In this document: positions 17,077 to 25,399 of the stretch, one piece after another
Layout: each line of letters starts with the position of its first letter
Numbering within the stretch: position 1 is the first letter of the stretch
Assembly (NCBI GenBank): GCA_018266455.1
Contig: JAFEAJ010000004.1
Span: forward strand, 42,951-106,950
Source of the DNA: Bacteroidota bacterium
GTDB taxonomy: Bacteria > Bacteroidota > Bacteroidia > Chitinophagales > Chitinophagaceae
DNA: 64,000 nt
Direction: 5' to 3'
The notes under the pieces: model-generated
Databases searched by the model: none
What the model saw: the letters and a program-made list of their open reading frames with translations, nothing else
What the model was told of the DNA's origin: nothing
Position numbers and translations under genes: made by a program

Positions 17077-18171
17077 TTAAAATGTATAAGCAAGCCCCAG
17101 CACCGGGTGTTGAAAGTATAATTCAAACCGCCATTCTGCTTTTACAAAAAACCTTTGGCTGATGTGCCCTTCTATCCCCGCTGCACCGATTGCCGAAACA
17201 CCAAATTTGGTTGAGGAGGAGAAGGATGGGGAAAGGTTATAGTAATAAGTGGCTTGATTTTCTTTTATAAATGCCAGTGCAAAACCTCCGTACACAAAAG
17301 GCTGTATGATGCCCCTGGTAAAATTGTATTGCAGGGCCAAAGGAATGCAGAAAATATAATCCTTATATACATAGCCCGTTACAAAGCCGTAATAGTCTTT
17401 GCTGTGGCTTTCCCGAACCATGCCCGCATAATGAAGCCCAATATGAACTGACATGTTCCTGGAAAGCTGTGGGTATGTTAATACAGCCGCCCCGTCCAAT
17501 GTGACCTGGTTGCGATATCTATCAATATAAATACCCCCTGCAAATGCTGCAAAGCGTATGTCAATTTTAGCTTCCTTGAAATGGTTTACTGAACTTGTGC
17601 CTGGGGAAATGCAATTGTTCAGTTTATTAATAAAAACGGCAATTTGCTTTTCCGAATAATCGATCTCCTGCGATATCAGGGAAGCTTGTTTGCACGAGGC
17701 GCCGAGCGACCGGAGCCGGGATGAATAATTGCCTTCAACCAAAACTTCACCATTGCCATTGGTTACATCATTATACAAAAAGTACGATAGGCCATTGCCC
17801 TTTATAACAAAATAAGTTTGCCCTTTCCTGATGAAACTAAACAAATTATAATTGCCTTCGACCAGTTGAAGGGCAAAACAAATTTCAGCAGTATCGGTTG
17901 TGGCATCAAGTGAGTTCCTGAAGGAAATTGACTTATATATTCCACCCCGCTCATAAGCAAAAGATTTCAACTCCTCGGGAGTGAAAGTTTCTATCGGAGA
18001 AGACGTATCTTTAAACTGTAGGGATGTTAAAATATTCGGCCGGAACTCTTCCTGTAAAAAGCCATGTAAAGTATCGCCATTTGACTTTATAACATAACCG
18101 GGAGAAAAATGTGTTTGTGCGGAAATGCTGGTTGCAAAAAAAAACAACAAACCAGCTAACGATTTCTTCAT
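17077..18171 (-). CDS. Secreted hypothetical protein, probable outer-membrane barrel
   Basis: I do not recognise a specific family. The 364 residues begin with a good signal peptide (MKKSLAGLLFFFATSISAQ). The N-terminal third resembles the common Bacteroidota pattern GYVIKSNGDTLHGFL, followed by KDTSSPIETFTPEELKSFAYE. The last 160 residues alternate aromatic and polar residues (YPQLSRNMSVHIGLHYAGMV, PLALQYNFTRG) and end in LGLAYTF, like a small porin-type (OMP_b-brl) barrel with a terminal Phe. It is probably an outer-membrane protein of unknown role. It lies 61 bases downstream of pyrF on the same strand and may share its transcript. Confidence 0.6.
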   Translation of the reverse strand: MKKSLAGLLFFFATSISAQTHFSPGYVIKSNGDTLHGFLQEEFRPNILTSLQFKDTSSPIETFTPEELKSFAYERGGIYKSISFRNSLDATTDTAEICFALQLVEGNYNLFSFIRKGQTYFVIKGNGLSYFLYNDVTNGNGEVLVEGNYSSRLRSLGASCKQASLISQEIDYSEKQIAVFINKLNNCISPGTSSVNHFKEAKIDIRFAAFAGGIYIDRYRNQVTLDGAAVLTYPQLSRNMSVHIGLHYAGMVRESHSKDYYGFVTGYVYKDYIFCIPLALQYNFTRGIIQPFVYGGFALAFIKENQATYYYNLSPSFSSSTKFGVSAIGAAGIEGHISQRFFVKAEWRFELYFQHPVLGLAYTF

Positions 18172-18231
18172 AAACAGGCTTTTATATTATTTTAACGAGT
18201 CGATGAATTTTCTATACAATATAAAAAAAAA

Positions 18232-19056
18232 TCAGGGCGATAGTCCTTTATTTTTTCCAATGTATGTTTCCATTTCTTTTTTATACCGATAAGCTACTTC
18301 ACCAGCTTTCGCTGCAAAATCTTTTTCACCTGATGCATAAATAACAGCCCGGCTCAGGTTCACCAATATCCCGCAATCGCCATTCATGGCCTTTTCCGAA
18401 ATGTCTTTCAAATTTCCCCCTTGTGCGCCTACCCCGGGCACAAGATAAAAATGATCGGGCGCCAGTTCGCGTATTCTTTTGAATTCATCAGCCTTAGTAG
18501 CGCCAATCACGAACATCAGGTTTTCGGTTGTGCCCCAACTGGAAACTGTTTTTATCACTTTCTCATAAAACAGCCCATCTCCAGATTTTTGCAATTCAAA
18601 ATCCATCGCCCCGGCATTAGAGGTAAGGCCAAGCACAATTGCCCATTTCCCCTCATATTCCAAAAAAGGCCTTACGCTGTCTTCGCCCATATAAGGGGCA
18701 ACAGTTACTGCATCAAAATTCATGGTTTCAAAAAAAGCCCTGGCATATTGTGATGAAGTATTGCCGATGTCTCCCCGCTTGGCATCGGCAATTGTAAAAT
18801 GAGAGGACGGGATATATTCAACCGTTTTCTGCATCGCTTCCCAGCCCCTTGCCCCAAGCGCCTCATAAAAAGCGGTGTTGATTTTATAGGAAACACAATA
18901 TTCCTTCGTAGCATCAATAACCTGTTTGTTGAATTCAAATACAGGATCGGCACATGAAAGAAGGTGCCTGGGGATTTTTGCAATATCTGTATCGAGGCCG
19001 ACACAGAGGTAGGACTTTTTTCCCCTGATGGTTTCAACCAATTGCCTTCTGTTCAT
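18232..19056 (-). CDS. pyrF: Orotidine 5'-phosphate decarboxylase (type 2)
   Basis: The enzyme catalyses the last step of UMP synthesis. The 274-residue length fits the longer type 2 class found in Bacteroidota and actinobacteria. The catalytic charge network DxKxxD is D91, K93 and D96 in TIADAKRGDIGNT. Also seen are LCVGLDTD (substrate loop), YKINTAFYEALG and the phosphate-gripper region VPGVGAQGG. The ATG at 19056 (MNRRQLVE) is chosen over an upstream TTG because this N-terminus matches the family. The PaiB-like gene lies about 70 bases upstream on the same strand. Confidence 0.93.
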   Translation of the reverse strand: MNRRQLVETIRGKKSYLCVGLDTDIAKIPRHLLSCADPVFEFNKQVIDATKEYCVSYKINTAFYEALGARGWEAMQKTVEYIPSSHFTIADAKRGDIGNTSSQYARAFFETMNFDAVTVAPYMGEDSVRPFLEYEGKWAIVLGLTSNAGAMDFELQKSGDGLFYEKVIKTVSSWGTTENLMFVIGATKADEFKRIRELAPDHFYLVPGVGAQGGNLKDISEKAMNGDCGILVNLSRAVIYASGEKDFAAKAGEVAYRYKKEMETYIGKNKGLSP

Positions 19057-19128
19057 CAAAAAATATTTTCGCAAAGAAAAGAAGAAGGAACAAAAATGAG
19101 AAACAAAAAAATTTATTCCAGAAACCCC

Positions 19129-19776
19129 TCATTCTCGTTTCTCATTTTTTTTGAAAACGTTATCGGCATTCTGCTTCATTAATTCAGAAACTGCTTTCGC
19201 ATCTGCATCCCCGTCAGCCAAATTCCCGATAATATTTTTGTAACTGGCCTCGTCCCTGTTCTGGCTCAGTTTAAAAACATGCTGAAGCGATTGCACTTCA
19301 ATTTCAAATGCAACAACTGCCTGCATCATCTTATCAACATAGGCCCTATCCATTTTTTGTACCAGCGATGGTGAATGAGGATTGTTCTCAAATCTTTCAG
19401 TCAACTTTGTCAACACATCGCGGAGCTGTTCTTCATTCAGGAACTGTAATATCCCGCTTGCATGAACGGCCTGGTAATTCCATGTGCCGGCAACTTTCTT
19501 GTCTTCGTACCAGCTTGCGCTTACATAAGTATGCGGCCCATAGAAAATGGCCAGCACATTTTGATTGGCGGCAAACACATTCGTATGGTCTTGTTTCCTC
19601 ATCACATGTGCCGTCAGAAAAAGTTTTTCATCTCTTTCTTCAATCAACACGGGCACATGAGTAGCCACCGGCCTGTTGTGCTCATCAACACCGCATAAAA
19701 TGGCAAAGGGATGCTGGCGCATGAAATCAATAACCTGTTCCTGGCCTGCTGCCTTGAAATAAGGTACATTGTACAT
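19129..19776 (-). CDS. PaiB-type FMN-binding negative transcriptional regulator
   Basis: 215 residues with the split-barrel flavin-binding fold of the PaiB/FMN_bind_2 family. It begins MYNVPYFKA, then HPFAILCGVDEHNRPVATHVPVLIE, LTAHVMRKQDH and the characteristic VSASWYEDKKVAGTWNYQAVHA. In Bacillus PaiB affects sporulation and protease genes, but that role has not been shown here and the family may act as a flavoprotein or haem-related enzyme. The C-terminal lysine-rich tail is probably disordered. It is close upstream of pyrF on the same strand, with no functional link known. Confidence 0.85.
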   Translation of the reverse strand: MYNVPYFKAAGQEQVIDFMRQHPFAILCGVDEHNRPVATHVPVLIEERDEKLFLTAHVMRKQDHTNVFAANQNVLAIFYGPHTYVSASWYEDKKVAGTWNYQAVHASGILQFLNEEQLRDVLTKLTERFENNPHSPSLVQKMDRAYVDKMMQAVVAFEIEVQSLQHVFKLSQNRDEASYKNIIGNLADGDADAKAVSELMKQNADNVFKKNEKRE

Positions 19777-20091
19777 GAGATAAAGATAGAATTAATAAGC
19801 AAAGTGTTGACAATGGCAATGCGCTTTACACAGGGTTTTTATCTGCATATTTATTCATGGCCAAAGCGCACGTTTGTGCTTTGGCTATACAATTGCCTCA
19901 TGCTTCTCCTCTTTTGCCGCTTTTATTTACCTGTCATTGGCATTATTTGGCACTGCTTTCAACTTCCTGCAAAATCAAGAAAAGAAGATACAGAGGAAAA
20001 AATACAGTGCTTATAAAAAACCCAACTGAAAAAGTTTGCGATCAACGATTGTTCTAAAGATGCAAGCCAATAAGTATAAGTATTGGTGTGC
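19777..20091. other. Gene-free gap with one bulged hairpin
   Basis: No supported gene. The clearest structure is a hairpin at 19860-19885 (GCCAAAGC...CTTTGGC around a GTTT loop, with a two-base bulge). It has no T-run, so it is not an obvious terminator. Confidence 0.4.
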
Positions 20092-21180
20092 TCACACCAC
20101 TTCTGCCACTTTTTCCACTTTCATATTTGCATTCAGCATAGCAATGCTCCTCACTGCATTGCCAGCAAATTCCGAAAATGCTTTTTGGGAAACAGCATCA
20201 TCGCTCATTACTGCCGGCACGCCATTGTCCCCGCCTTCACGGATGTCCTGTACAAGGGGCACCTGGCCCAAAAAAGGGATATCATATTCTTCAGCCAGCC
20301 TCTTCCCTCCTTCTTTCCCGAAAATATAATACCTATTCCCTGGCAACTCAGCCGGAGTGAAATAGCTCATATTCTCTACCAGCCCGATGATTGGCACTTT
20401 CAACTGGGCCTGCCCGAACATCGCAATGCCTTTTTTTGCATCTGCCAGGGCAACCTCTTGTGGAGTGGTTACAACAATAACGCCCGTTACAGGCACCGTT
20501 TGCACCAATGTCAGGTGGATGTCGCCCGTGCCTGGCGGCATATCGATCACGAGGTAATCCAGCTCGCCCCAGTTCACATCAGATACAAATTGTTTAATGG
20601 CACTGCTTGCCATTGGCCCGCGCCAGACAACTGCATTTTTTTCGTCCACCAGCAAACCGATGCTCATCAGCTTAATGCCATATTTTTCCAAAGGCACAAT
20701 CATTCCTTTGCCGTTTACATCCATCATCATCGGCCTTTCGCCCCGCACGCCGAACATGATCGGCACACTTGGCCCGTAAATGTCTGCATCCATCAAACCG
20801 ACGGTCGCTCCACCTTTTGCTAAGGCCAGTGCCAGGTTTGCTGCTACTGTGCTTTTACCAACCCCGCCTTTCCCGCTCACCACTGCAACAATATTTTTTA
20901 CTTTAGGCAACAACATTTCATTCGGCTTCCTGTTGCTTGTTGTATTCGCAGAAAACTTCACATTCACCACCGCATCTTTATTAATGGCTTTGACCGCTTT
21001 GATACAATCATTTTTTATCTTGTCTTTTAACGGGCAGGCCGGTGTGGTAAGCTCAACAGTGAACGAAACATAATTTTTTTCAACCGAAATATCATGCACC
21101 ATATTTAAAGCCACAAGGTCTTTGTGCAAATCAGGCTCCTGCACCGTGCCCAGTGCTGCTAAAATTTCTTCTTTTGTCAT
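20092..21180 (-). CDS. mrp: Mrp/NBP35-type P-loop ATPase, Fe-S cluster carrier
   Basis: 362 residues from ATG at 21180; an upstream in-frame TTG is unlikely. An N-terminal MIP18/DUF59 domain (about 1-80) precedes the deviant Walker A GKGGVGKS at 103-110 in AVVSGKGGVGKSTVAANLA. Further motifs are MDADIYGPSVP and DYLVIDMPPGTGD. Mrp proteins bind and deliver Fe-S clusters. The usual CxxC near the C-terminus is missing: ENMSYFTPAELPGNRYYIFG stands where CPHC is normally found. This form is seen in Bacteroidota Mrp proteins as far as I recall. A minus-strand TAATTTTG box is at 21214-21221. Confidence 0.92.
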   Translation of the reverse strand: MTKEEILAALGTVQEPDLHKDLVALNMVHDISVEKNYVSFTVELTTPACPLKDKIKNDCIKAVKAINKDAVVNVKFSANTTSNRKPNEMLLPKVKNIVAVVSGKGGVGKSTVAANLALALAKGGATVGLMDADIYGPSVPIMFGVRGERPMMMDVNGKGMIVPLEKYGIKLMSIGLLVDEKNAVVWRGPMASSAIKQFVSDVNWGELDYLVIDMPPGTGDIHLTLVQTVPVTGVIVVTTPQEVALADAKKGIAMFGQAQLKVPIIGLVENMSYFTPAELPGNRYYIFGKEGGKRLAEEYDIPFLGQVPLVQDIREGGDNGVPAVMSDDAVSQKAFSEFAGNAVRSIAMLNANMKVEKVAEVV

Positions 21181-21238
21181 GCGCAATTTTTTGTTAAAAA
21201 CTCTATTTTGAGACAAAATTAACCAATGCCCCCCTTAC

Positions 21239-21273
21239 TTTGTTCGCGATTTAATTTTAAAAATTTAATTTTG
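21239..21273 (+). promoter_or_regulatory. Promoter upstream of the carboxypeptidase-regulatory-like gene
   Basis: TTTG at 21239-21242, a 23-base spacer and TAATTTTG at 21266-21273. This lies at the upper spacing limit of the Bacteroidota consensus. It would give a leader of about 160 bases before the start at 21439. Confidence 0.45.
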
Positions 21274-21316
21274 GCACGGGCATTTGTGCTTTGTTCAACA
21301 TCGTTGTGCCACTCCC

Positions 21317-21332
21317 TTGTACTGTTGTACAA
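21317..21332. promoter_or_regulatory. Operator-like palindrome
   Basis: Perfect inverted repeat TTGTAC-TGTT-GTACAA in the leader between mrp and the next gene. It could be a regulator site or a small RNA hairpin. No regulator is suggested by the context. Confidence 0.25.
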
Positions 21333-21438
21333 TAATGAGCTCGAGATTCAGTATTATTGGCCTAAGGCCCTTTGCCAAAAGCCTGTAATTTGTAAAATGA
21401 TGGATAACAAAACAAATCACTGACGAAACATTGACCGA

Positions 21439-22074
21439 ATGAAAAGATTTTTACTATACTTCCTGGTGCTGTCAGCGCCTGTTGCAGCTCATGCACAGTT
21501 TGAAAAGCTGAAAGACTCCGTGGTGCAGGTTTACGGATTTGTGATGACGGCAGACAGCCTTACAGGTGTCCCCGGCGTATCTATCTCAGTAAAAGGCCGC
21601 GGACAGGGCACCATCTCTAACGACCAGGGCGTATTTTCCATCCCTTTGTTAAAAGGCGACAGGATCGAATTCTCCAGCATTGGCTATAAATCTAAAATAG
21701 TTGAAATTCCAAGGAACCTTCCGGGCAATCAGTACAGCATGATCCAACTAATGGTTACCGACACAGTTTATTTACCTGCAACCATCATTAAGCCCCGCCC
21801 AACGCGTGCACAGTTCGACAGGGATTTTGTGAACACTAGTGTGCCCGACGATGATATTGAAATCGCCCGGCAAAATACCGAAGCCGCTAAACGCAGGATT
21901 TTACTCCGCGGCCTGCCCAGCGATGCAAGAGAAGCTTCTAACTATTACCTCCGCCAAAGCGCTACCCGCTATTCGTATCTTGGCCAGGCGCCCCCTCAAA
22001 ATATTTTCAATCCTTTGGCCTGGGCCGATTTCATTAAAGCATGGAAAAGAGGCGATTTCAAGAACAACAACTGA
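21439..22074 (+). CDS. Secreted protein with a carboxypeptidase-D-like regulatory domain
   Basis: The 211 residues start with a signal peptide ending VAAHAQ. Residues about 30-105 form a CarboxypepD_reg-like beta-sandwich (GFVMTADSLTGVPGVSISVKG, TISNDQGVFSIPL, IEFSSIGYKSK). This domain commonly precedes TonB-dependent receptors, but no receptor barrel follows here. The second half is helical and charged (RRILLRGLPSDAREASNYYLR) and of unknown role. It is predicted to be periplasmic or outer-membrane-associated and belongs to a conserved Bacteroidota hypothetical family. Confidence 0.75.
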   Translation: MKRFLLYFLVLSAPVAAHAQFEKLKDSVVQVYGFVMTADSLTGVPGVSISVKGRGQGTISNDQGVFSIPLLKGDRIEFSSIGYKSKIVEIPRNLPGNQYSMIQLMVTDTVYLPATIIKPRPTRAQFDRDFVNTSVPDDDIEIARQNTEAAKRRILLRGLPSDAREASNYYLRQSATRYSYLGQAPPQNIFNPLAWADFIKAWKRGDFKNNN

Positions 22075-22231
22075 TTTCCCGGACCGGAAGCTTTTGGGCT
22101 GAATAGAGTACACCAAACTGAACATTTATGTTCTTCATTCAACATGATCTGCGCCCATCTTTCTTTATCTATAAAGAATATCTTTACATCAAATAATCTT
22201 TTGAACCTTTAAAATCCAGCTTCTGACAAAA

Positions 22232-23122
22232 ATGGACCACATCTCAGTCATTGGTGCCGGTACAATGGGCAATGGGATTGCCCATGTGTTTGCACAAAAT
22301 AATTTCCCGGTAACCTTAATTGATGTTAGCGAAGCACAGTTGGAGAAGGCATTGCGCACCATTTCAAAAAACCTTGACAGGCAGGTTGCCAAAACAATAT
22401 TAACAGAAGACCAAAAAAGATCGACGCTTTCGAATATAAAAACAGCTACAGAAATTACTTCTGCGGTAAAAAACACCTCGCTTGTTGTTGAAGCCGCTAC
22501 AGAGCAAATGGAACTGAAGTTGAAAATATTCAGGCAAATAGATGAAGCCGCCCCAATTGATTGTATTCTTGCCAGCAACACTTCTTCCATTTCCATCACA
22601 AAAATTGCTTCAGTTACCAAGAGGCCGCAATTAGTGATTGGCATGCATTTCATGAACCCGGTACCTGTAATGAAACTGGTTGAAGTAATCAATGGTTATG
22701 CCACATCAAAAGAAACGACACACAAAATTATCGGGCTTACCAAGCAGCTTGGTAAAATTCCTTGTGCAGTGAATGATTACCCTGGGTTTATTGCCAACCG
22801 GATATTAATGCCCATGATCAACGAAGCCATTCACAGCTTGTATGAGGGTGTTGCTGGTGTGGAAGAAATTGATACGGTAATGAAGCTCGGCATGGCCCAC
22901 CCGATGGGTCCCCTGCAACTGGCCGATTTCATCGGGCTGGATGTATGCTATTCCATTTTGAATGTACTTTATGATGGGTTTGGCAACCCCAAATATGCTC
23001 CCTGCCCGTTGCTGACCAATATGGTTACAGCCGGGTTCCTCGGTGCAAAAACCGGTGAAGGGTTTTATAAATATATCCAGGGAAGCAAGGAGCTTGTGGT
23101 AAGCGGCCGCTTCAAGAAATAA
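22232..23122 (+). CDS. hbd: 3-hydroxybutyryl-CoA dehydrogenase
   Basis: 296 residues with the 3-hydroxyacyl-CoA dehydrogenase architecture. The NAD-binding Rossmann domain starts with GAGTMG (8-13). The catalytic His139/Glu151 dyad lies in HFMNPVPVMKLVE, with the substrate-contacting SNTSS at 115-119. The C-terminal helical domain has NDYPGFIANRILMPMINEAI and MGPLQLADFIGLDV. It oxidises 3-hydroxyacyl-CoA or reduces acetoacetyl-CoA in fatty-acid or butyrate metabolism. No hydratase or thiolase gene is adjacent, so it is a stand-alone gene. Confidence 0.92.
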   Translation: MDHISVIGAGTMGNGIAHVFAQNNFPVTLIDVSEAQLEKALRTISKNLDRQVAKTILTEDQKRSTLSNIKTATEITSAVKNTSLVVEAATEQMELKLKIFRQIDEAAPIDCILASNTSSISITKIASVTKRPQLVIGMHFMNPVPVMKLVEVINGYATSKETTHKIIGLTKQLGKIPCAVNDYPGFIANRILMPMINEAIHSLYEGVAGVEEIDTVMKLGMAHPMGPLQLADFIGLDVCYSILNVLYDGFGNPKYAPCPLLTNMVTAGFLGAKTGEGFYKYIQGSKELVVSGRFKK

Positions 23123-23145
23123 CCTGGCAAACGCTTATGTATAAC

Positions 23146-23271
23146 CTAAAATGACAAGCTGGCGAACAGGGCCGCTGCTATTGAAATAAGCAGCATAGGA
23201 ATAATCAATAGAAATGATGGCGATGTGGGGAAAATTGGTTTGTGATTTTGTTGCTTGTTGCCCGGTTTCAT
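23146..23271 (-). CDS. Candidate 41-residue single-span membrane protein
   Basis: This is an unrecognised small open frame in an otherwise empty 318-base gap. It has a polar basic N-terminus (MKPGNKQQNHKP, residues 1-12), then a continuous hydrophobic stretch of about 22 residues (FLLIIPMLLISIAAALFASL) and a stop. Composition and layout fit a small inner-membrane protein. However, no promoter, ribosome site or homologue was identified, and chance is possible for so short a frame. It is on the same strand as the lutA-like gene downstream. Confidence 0.35.
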   Translation of the reverse strand: MKPGNKQQNHKPIFPTSPSFLLIIPMLLISIAAALFASLSF

Positions 23272-23440
23272 GGCCAAAAAAATGATTGGCAAAATCAACG
23301 GATATCAATACGGGAATGGCTTTATAAAAAATTATGGAGCTGGTTACAGTAAGCGTTTAAGATTTATGGCAAAAGCAAAAAACTAACGGGCAAGCCGATT
23401 GATATACAATGCGCAGGTGTAACAGAAAAGACAGCTTTGC

Positions 23441-24157
23441 TTAGCTATTTGCCAGCACATCTGCAATATGCATGGCTTTTAACGAGTAGCCCTTATTGCG
23501 TGAATAGCCTTCAATGTGCATGAGGCAGGAAAGGTCTGTTGAAATGATGTAATCGGCGCCGGTAGCGAGCGCATTAGTAACTTTTTGTTCGGCCATAGCG
23601 ATAGAGATGGCATCGAATTTTACAGCGAATGTCCCTCCAAAACCGCAGCAGGTTTCCACATCGTTCATCTCAATAAGTTCAAGCCCTTTTACATGGCTCA
23701 ATAATTTCCGGGGCTCTTGTTTTATTCTGCATTCGCGAAGCCCTGCGCATGAATCGTGGTAAGTGGCTTTGCCATTCATTGTTGCGCCTACATCTTCTAC
23801 ATGCAGCACATTTACCATGAACTCGGAAAACTCAAACACCCGCTTCTGGACCTCTTTCGAAGTATTGTTCATAGAGGAGTTTTCAAAAAGTTTGCTGTAA
23901 TAATTTCTTACGAAACCGGTGCATGAAGCGCTTGGCGCAACGATGTATTCAGTACCGGAAAAATCTTTAAGAAATTTTGAGCACACATCTTTTGCATCTT
24001 CCCAAAATCCTGCATTGAAGGCAGGCTGGCCGCAACAAGTCTGATTGCTGTTGTATGTAACGGAGCATCCTGCTTTTTCCAGCACTTTCACCATGTTGAA
24101 GGCGGTTTGTGGATAGAGCTGGTCAACAAAACACGGTATAAAAATCTGGACGTTCAT
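23441..24157 (-). CDS. LutA/YkgE-type (Fe-S)-binding oxidoreductase subunit
   Basis: The 238-residue protein contains two CCG domains (DUF224): CCGQPAFNAG with C41/C42 and ETCCGFGGTF with C170/C171. Additional cysteines (C9, C79, C137, C143) can complete cluster ligation. This is the size of LutA/YkgE, a subunit of the L-lactate utilisation complex LutABC, or of a glycolate or heterodisulfide-reductase-like enzyme. The expected LutB and LutC genes are not next to it, so it is either split from its partners or works with others elsewhere. Cytosolic, no signal peptide. Confidence 0.85.
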   Translation of the reverse strand: MNVQIFIPCFVDQLYPQTAFNMVKVLEKAGCSVTYNSNQTCCGQPAFNAGFWEDAKDVCSKFLKDFSGTEYIVAPSASCTGFVRNYYSKLFENSSMNNTSKEVQKRVFEFSEFMVNVLHVEDVGATMNGKATYHDSCAGLRECRIKQEPRKLLSHVKGLELIEMNDVETCCGFGGTFAVKFDAISIAMAEQKVTNALATGADYIISTDLSCLMHIEGYSRNKGYSLKAMHIADVLANS

Positions 24158-24191
24158 TGTTATTGATTGAGGTCTTAATTATAATTTTAAA

Positions 24192-24794
24192 CTATAAATC
24201 AAACAACACATTAAGCCCAATGGTATGAAGCTTGTCTTTTTCAAGCCCCATTTTATAAAATGCCCCAACGGTAACCCCATGCCCATGCCAGCTTTCATTA
24301 GCAGAGCCAAAACGGACACCTGCCCTGAATAAAGGTCCATAAGATGAGCCGTCAAAATCCGAATAGCTGCTTCTGGAAATATTAACTTTATTATATCCGA
24401 AACCTGCTCCAAAATATCCGCCAAATGAGCTTTCGTTTTCCATTGTCGATTTGCAGCCAATATTATAATCGATTACTATAGGCAAATCGTATGAAAAAAT
24501 CACACCGGCATCATTACCGAAGGTGTTTGAAGCAATTCCAAGGCCAATGCCGATAGGCGCACCAATACTTATTGAGCTGTTTTCATTTTCAACAAAATTA
24601 TATCTTGGGAAATAGGTCAGGTTATTTTGTTCGACTGAAAAACTTTCATAGCCCGAGCCTTCGTGCAAAGTGCCTTGCAAAGCAGATATTGTTAAGCCAA
24701 AACCATGCATGAGTTTTTGAGCGGTTAATGTTGTTGTTGTTAAAAAGAGAACAAGGCCAATAAAAAGCAATTTGGCAACATTACTGAGGATCAT
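24192..24794 (-). CDS. Secreted hypothetical protein, probable outer-membrane barrel
   Basis: No specific family is recognised. The 200 residues have an N-terminal hydrophobic signal (LLFIGLVLFLTTTTLTAQ). They then show alternating beta-strand patterns such as SISIGAPIGIGLGIAS, GGYFGAGFGYNKVNIS and YGPLFRAGVRFG, ending in IGLNVLFDL. This is a typical small Bacteroidota outer-membrane beta-barrel layout. It lies between ribH and the lutA-like gene on the same strand, with no functional link apparent. Confidence 0.55.
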   Translation of the reverse strand: MILSNVAKLLFIGLVLFLTTTTLTAQKLMHGFGLTISALQGTLHEGSGYESFSVEQNNLTYFPRYNFVENENSSISIGAPIGIGLGIASNTFGNDAGVIFSYDLPIVIDYNIGCKSTMENESSFGGYFGAGFGYNKVNISRSSYSDFDGSSYGPLFRAGVRFGSANESWHGHGVTVGAFYKMGLEKDKLHTIGLNVLFDL

Positions 24795-24830
24795 AAAACG
24801 AAAGAAAGTTTAAGCGTAAAGATCATTTTT

Positions 24831-25316
24831 TTAAATGCACATCATTTTTAATGCGGTTATAGCCGCTTCCTCTCCTTTGTGCCCATGCTTCCCGCCAATC
24901 CGCTCTTCGGCCTGTTGCTGGTCGTCCACAGTAAGCACTCCAAAAACGGTCGGCACGGGCAGCATTAAATTCAACTGCACAACGCCATCTGTCACGGCTT
25001 TGCAAACATAATCAAAATGAGGGGTGCCGCCGCGGATCACGCAACCTAACGCAATAAAAGCGCCTGGCTTATTTTTTTTTGATTTTTTATTTTTCTCCCA
25101 ATGGTCTTTTATTGCAAAAGCAATTTCAAAAGCACCGGGAACATTCACTACTGAAATATTTCTTACCCCGAATTTTTTCAATGTGCGCATACAGCCATTT
25201 TCCATCGCATTCACAATTTGCTCGTTCCATTCTGTGCGCACAATAACAACACAGGCATCCTTTTTGTTAGGGATGCCTGCTGTTTCTAATAATTTGCTAT
25301 TGGTTATTTCTGCCAT
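24831..25316 (-). CDS. ribH: 6,7-dimethyl-8-ribityllumazine synthase
   Basis: The enzyme makes lumazine, the penultimate intermediate of riboflavin. 161 residues, normal length. Recognisable sites are W29 in RTEWNEQI, VPGAFEI (about 59-65), IRGGTPHFDYVC with the catalytic histidine, and FGVLTVDDQQQAEERIGGKHGHKGEEAA near the C-terminus. The linker EKNKKSKKNKPG is lysine-rich. ribD lies elsewhere in this window (46585), so the riboflavin genes are scattered. No FMN riboswitch is visible upstream. A tetratricopeptide protein lies just upstream on the same strand. Confidence 0.95.
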   Translation of the reverse strand: MAEITNSKLLETAGIPNKKDACVVIVRTEWNEQIVNAMENGCMRTLKKFGVRNISVVNVPGAFEIAFAIKDHWEKNKKSKKNKPGAFIALGCVIRGGTPHFDYVCKAVTDGVVQLNLMLPVPTVFGVLTVDDQQQAEERIGGKHGHKGEEAAITALKMMCI

Positions 25317-25399
25317 AATTTGTGCTTAATGCCTAATGCAAACTGTAGACTGTAAACTGTAATAGTGATTTGCGTTAGTCAACCCGTTTTAAGCATTTA

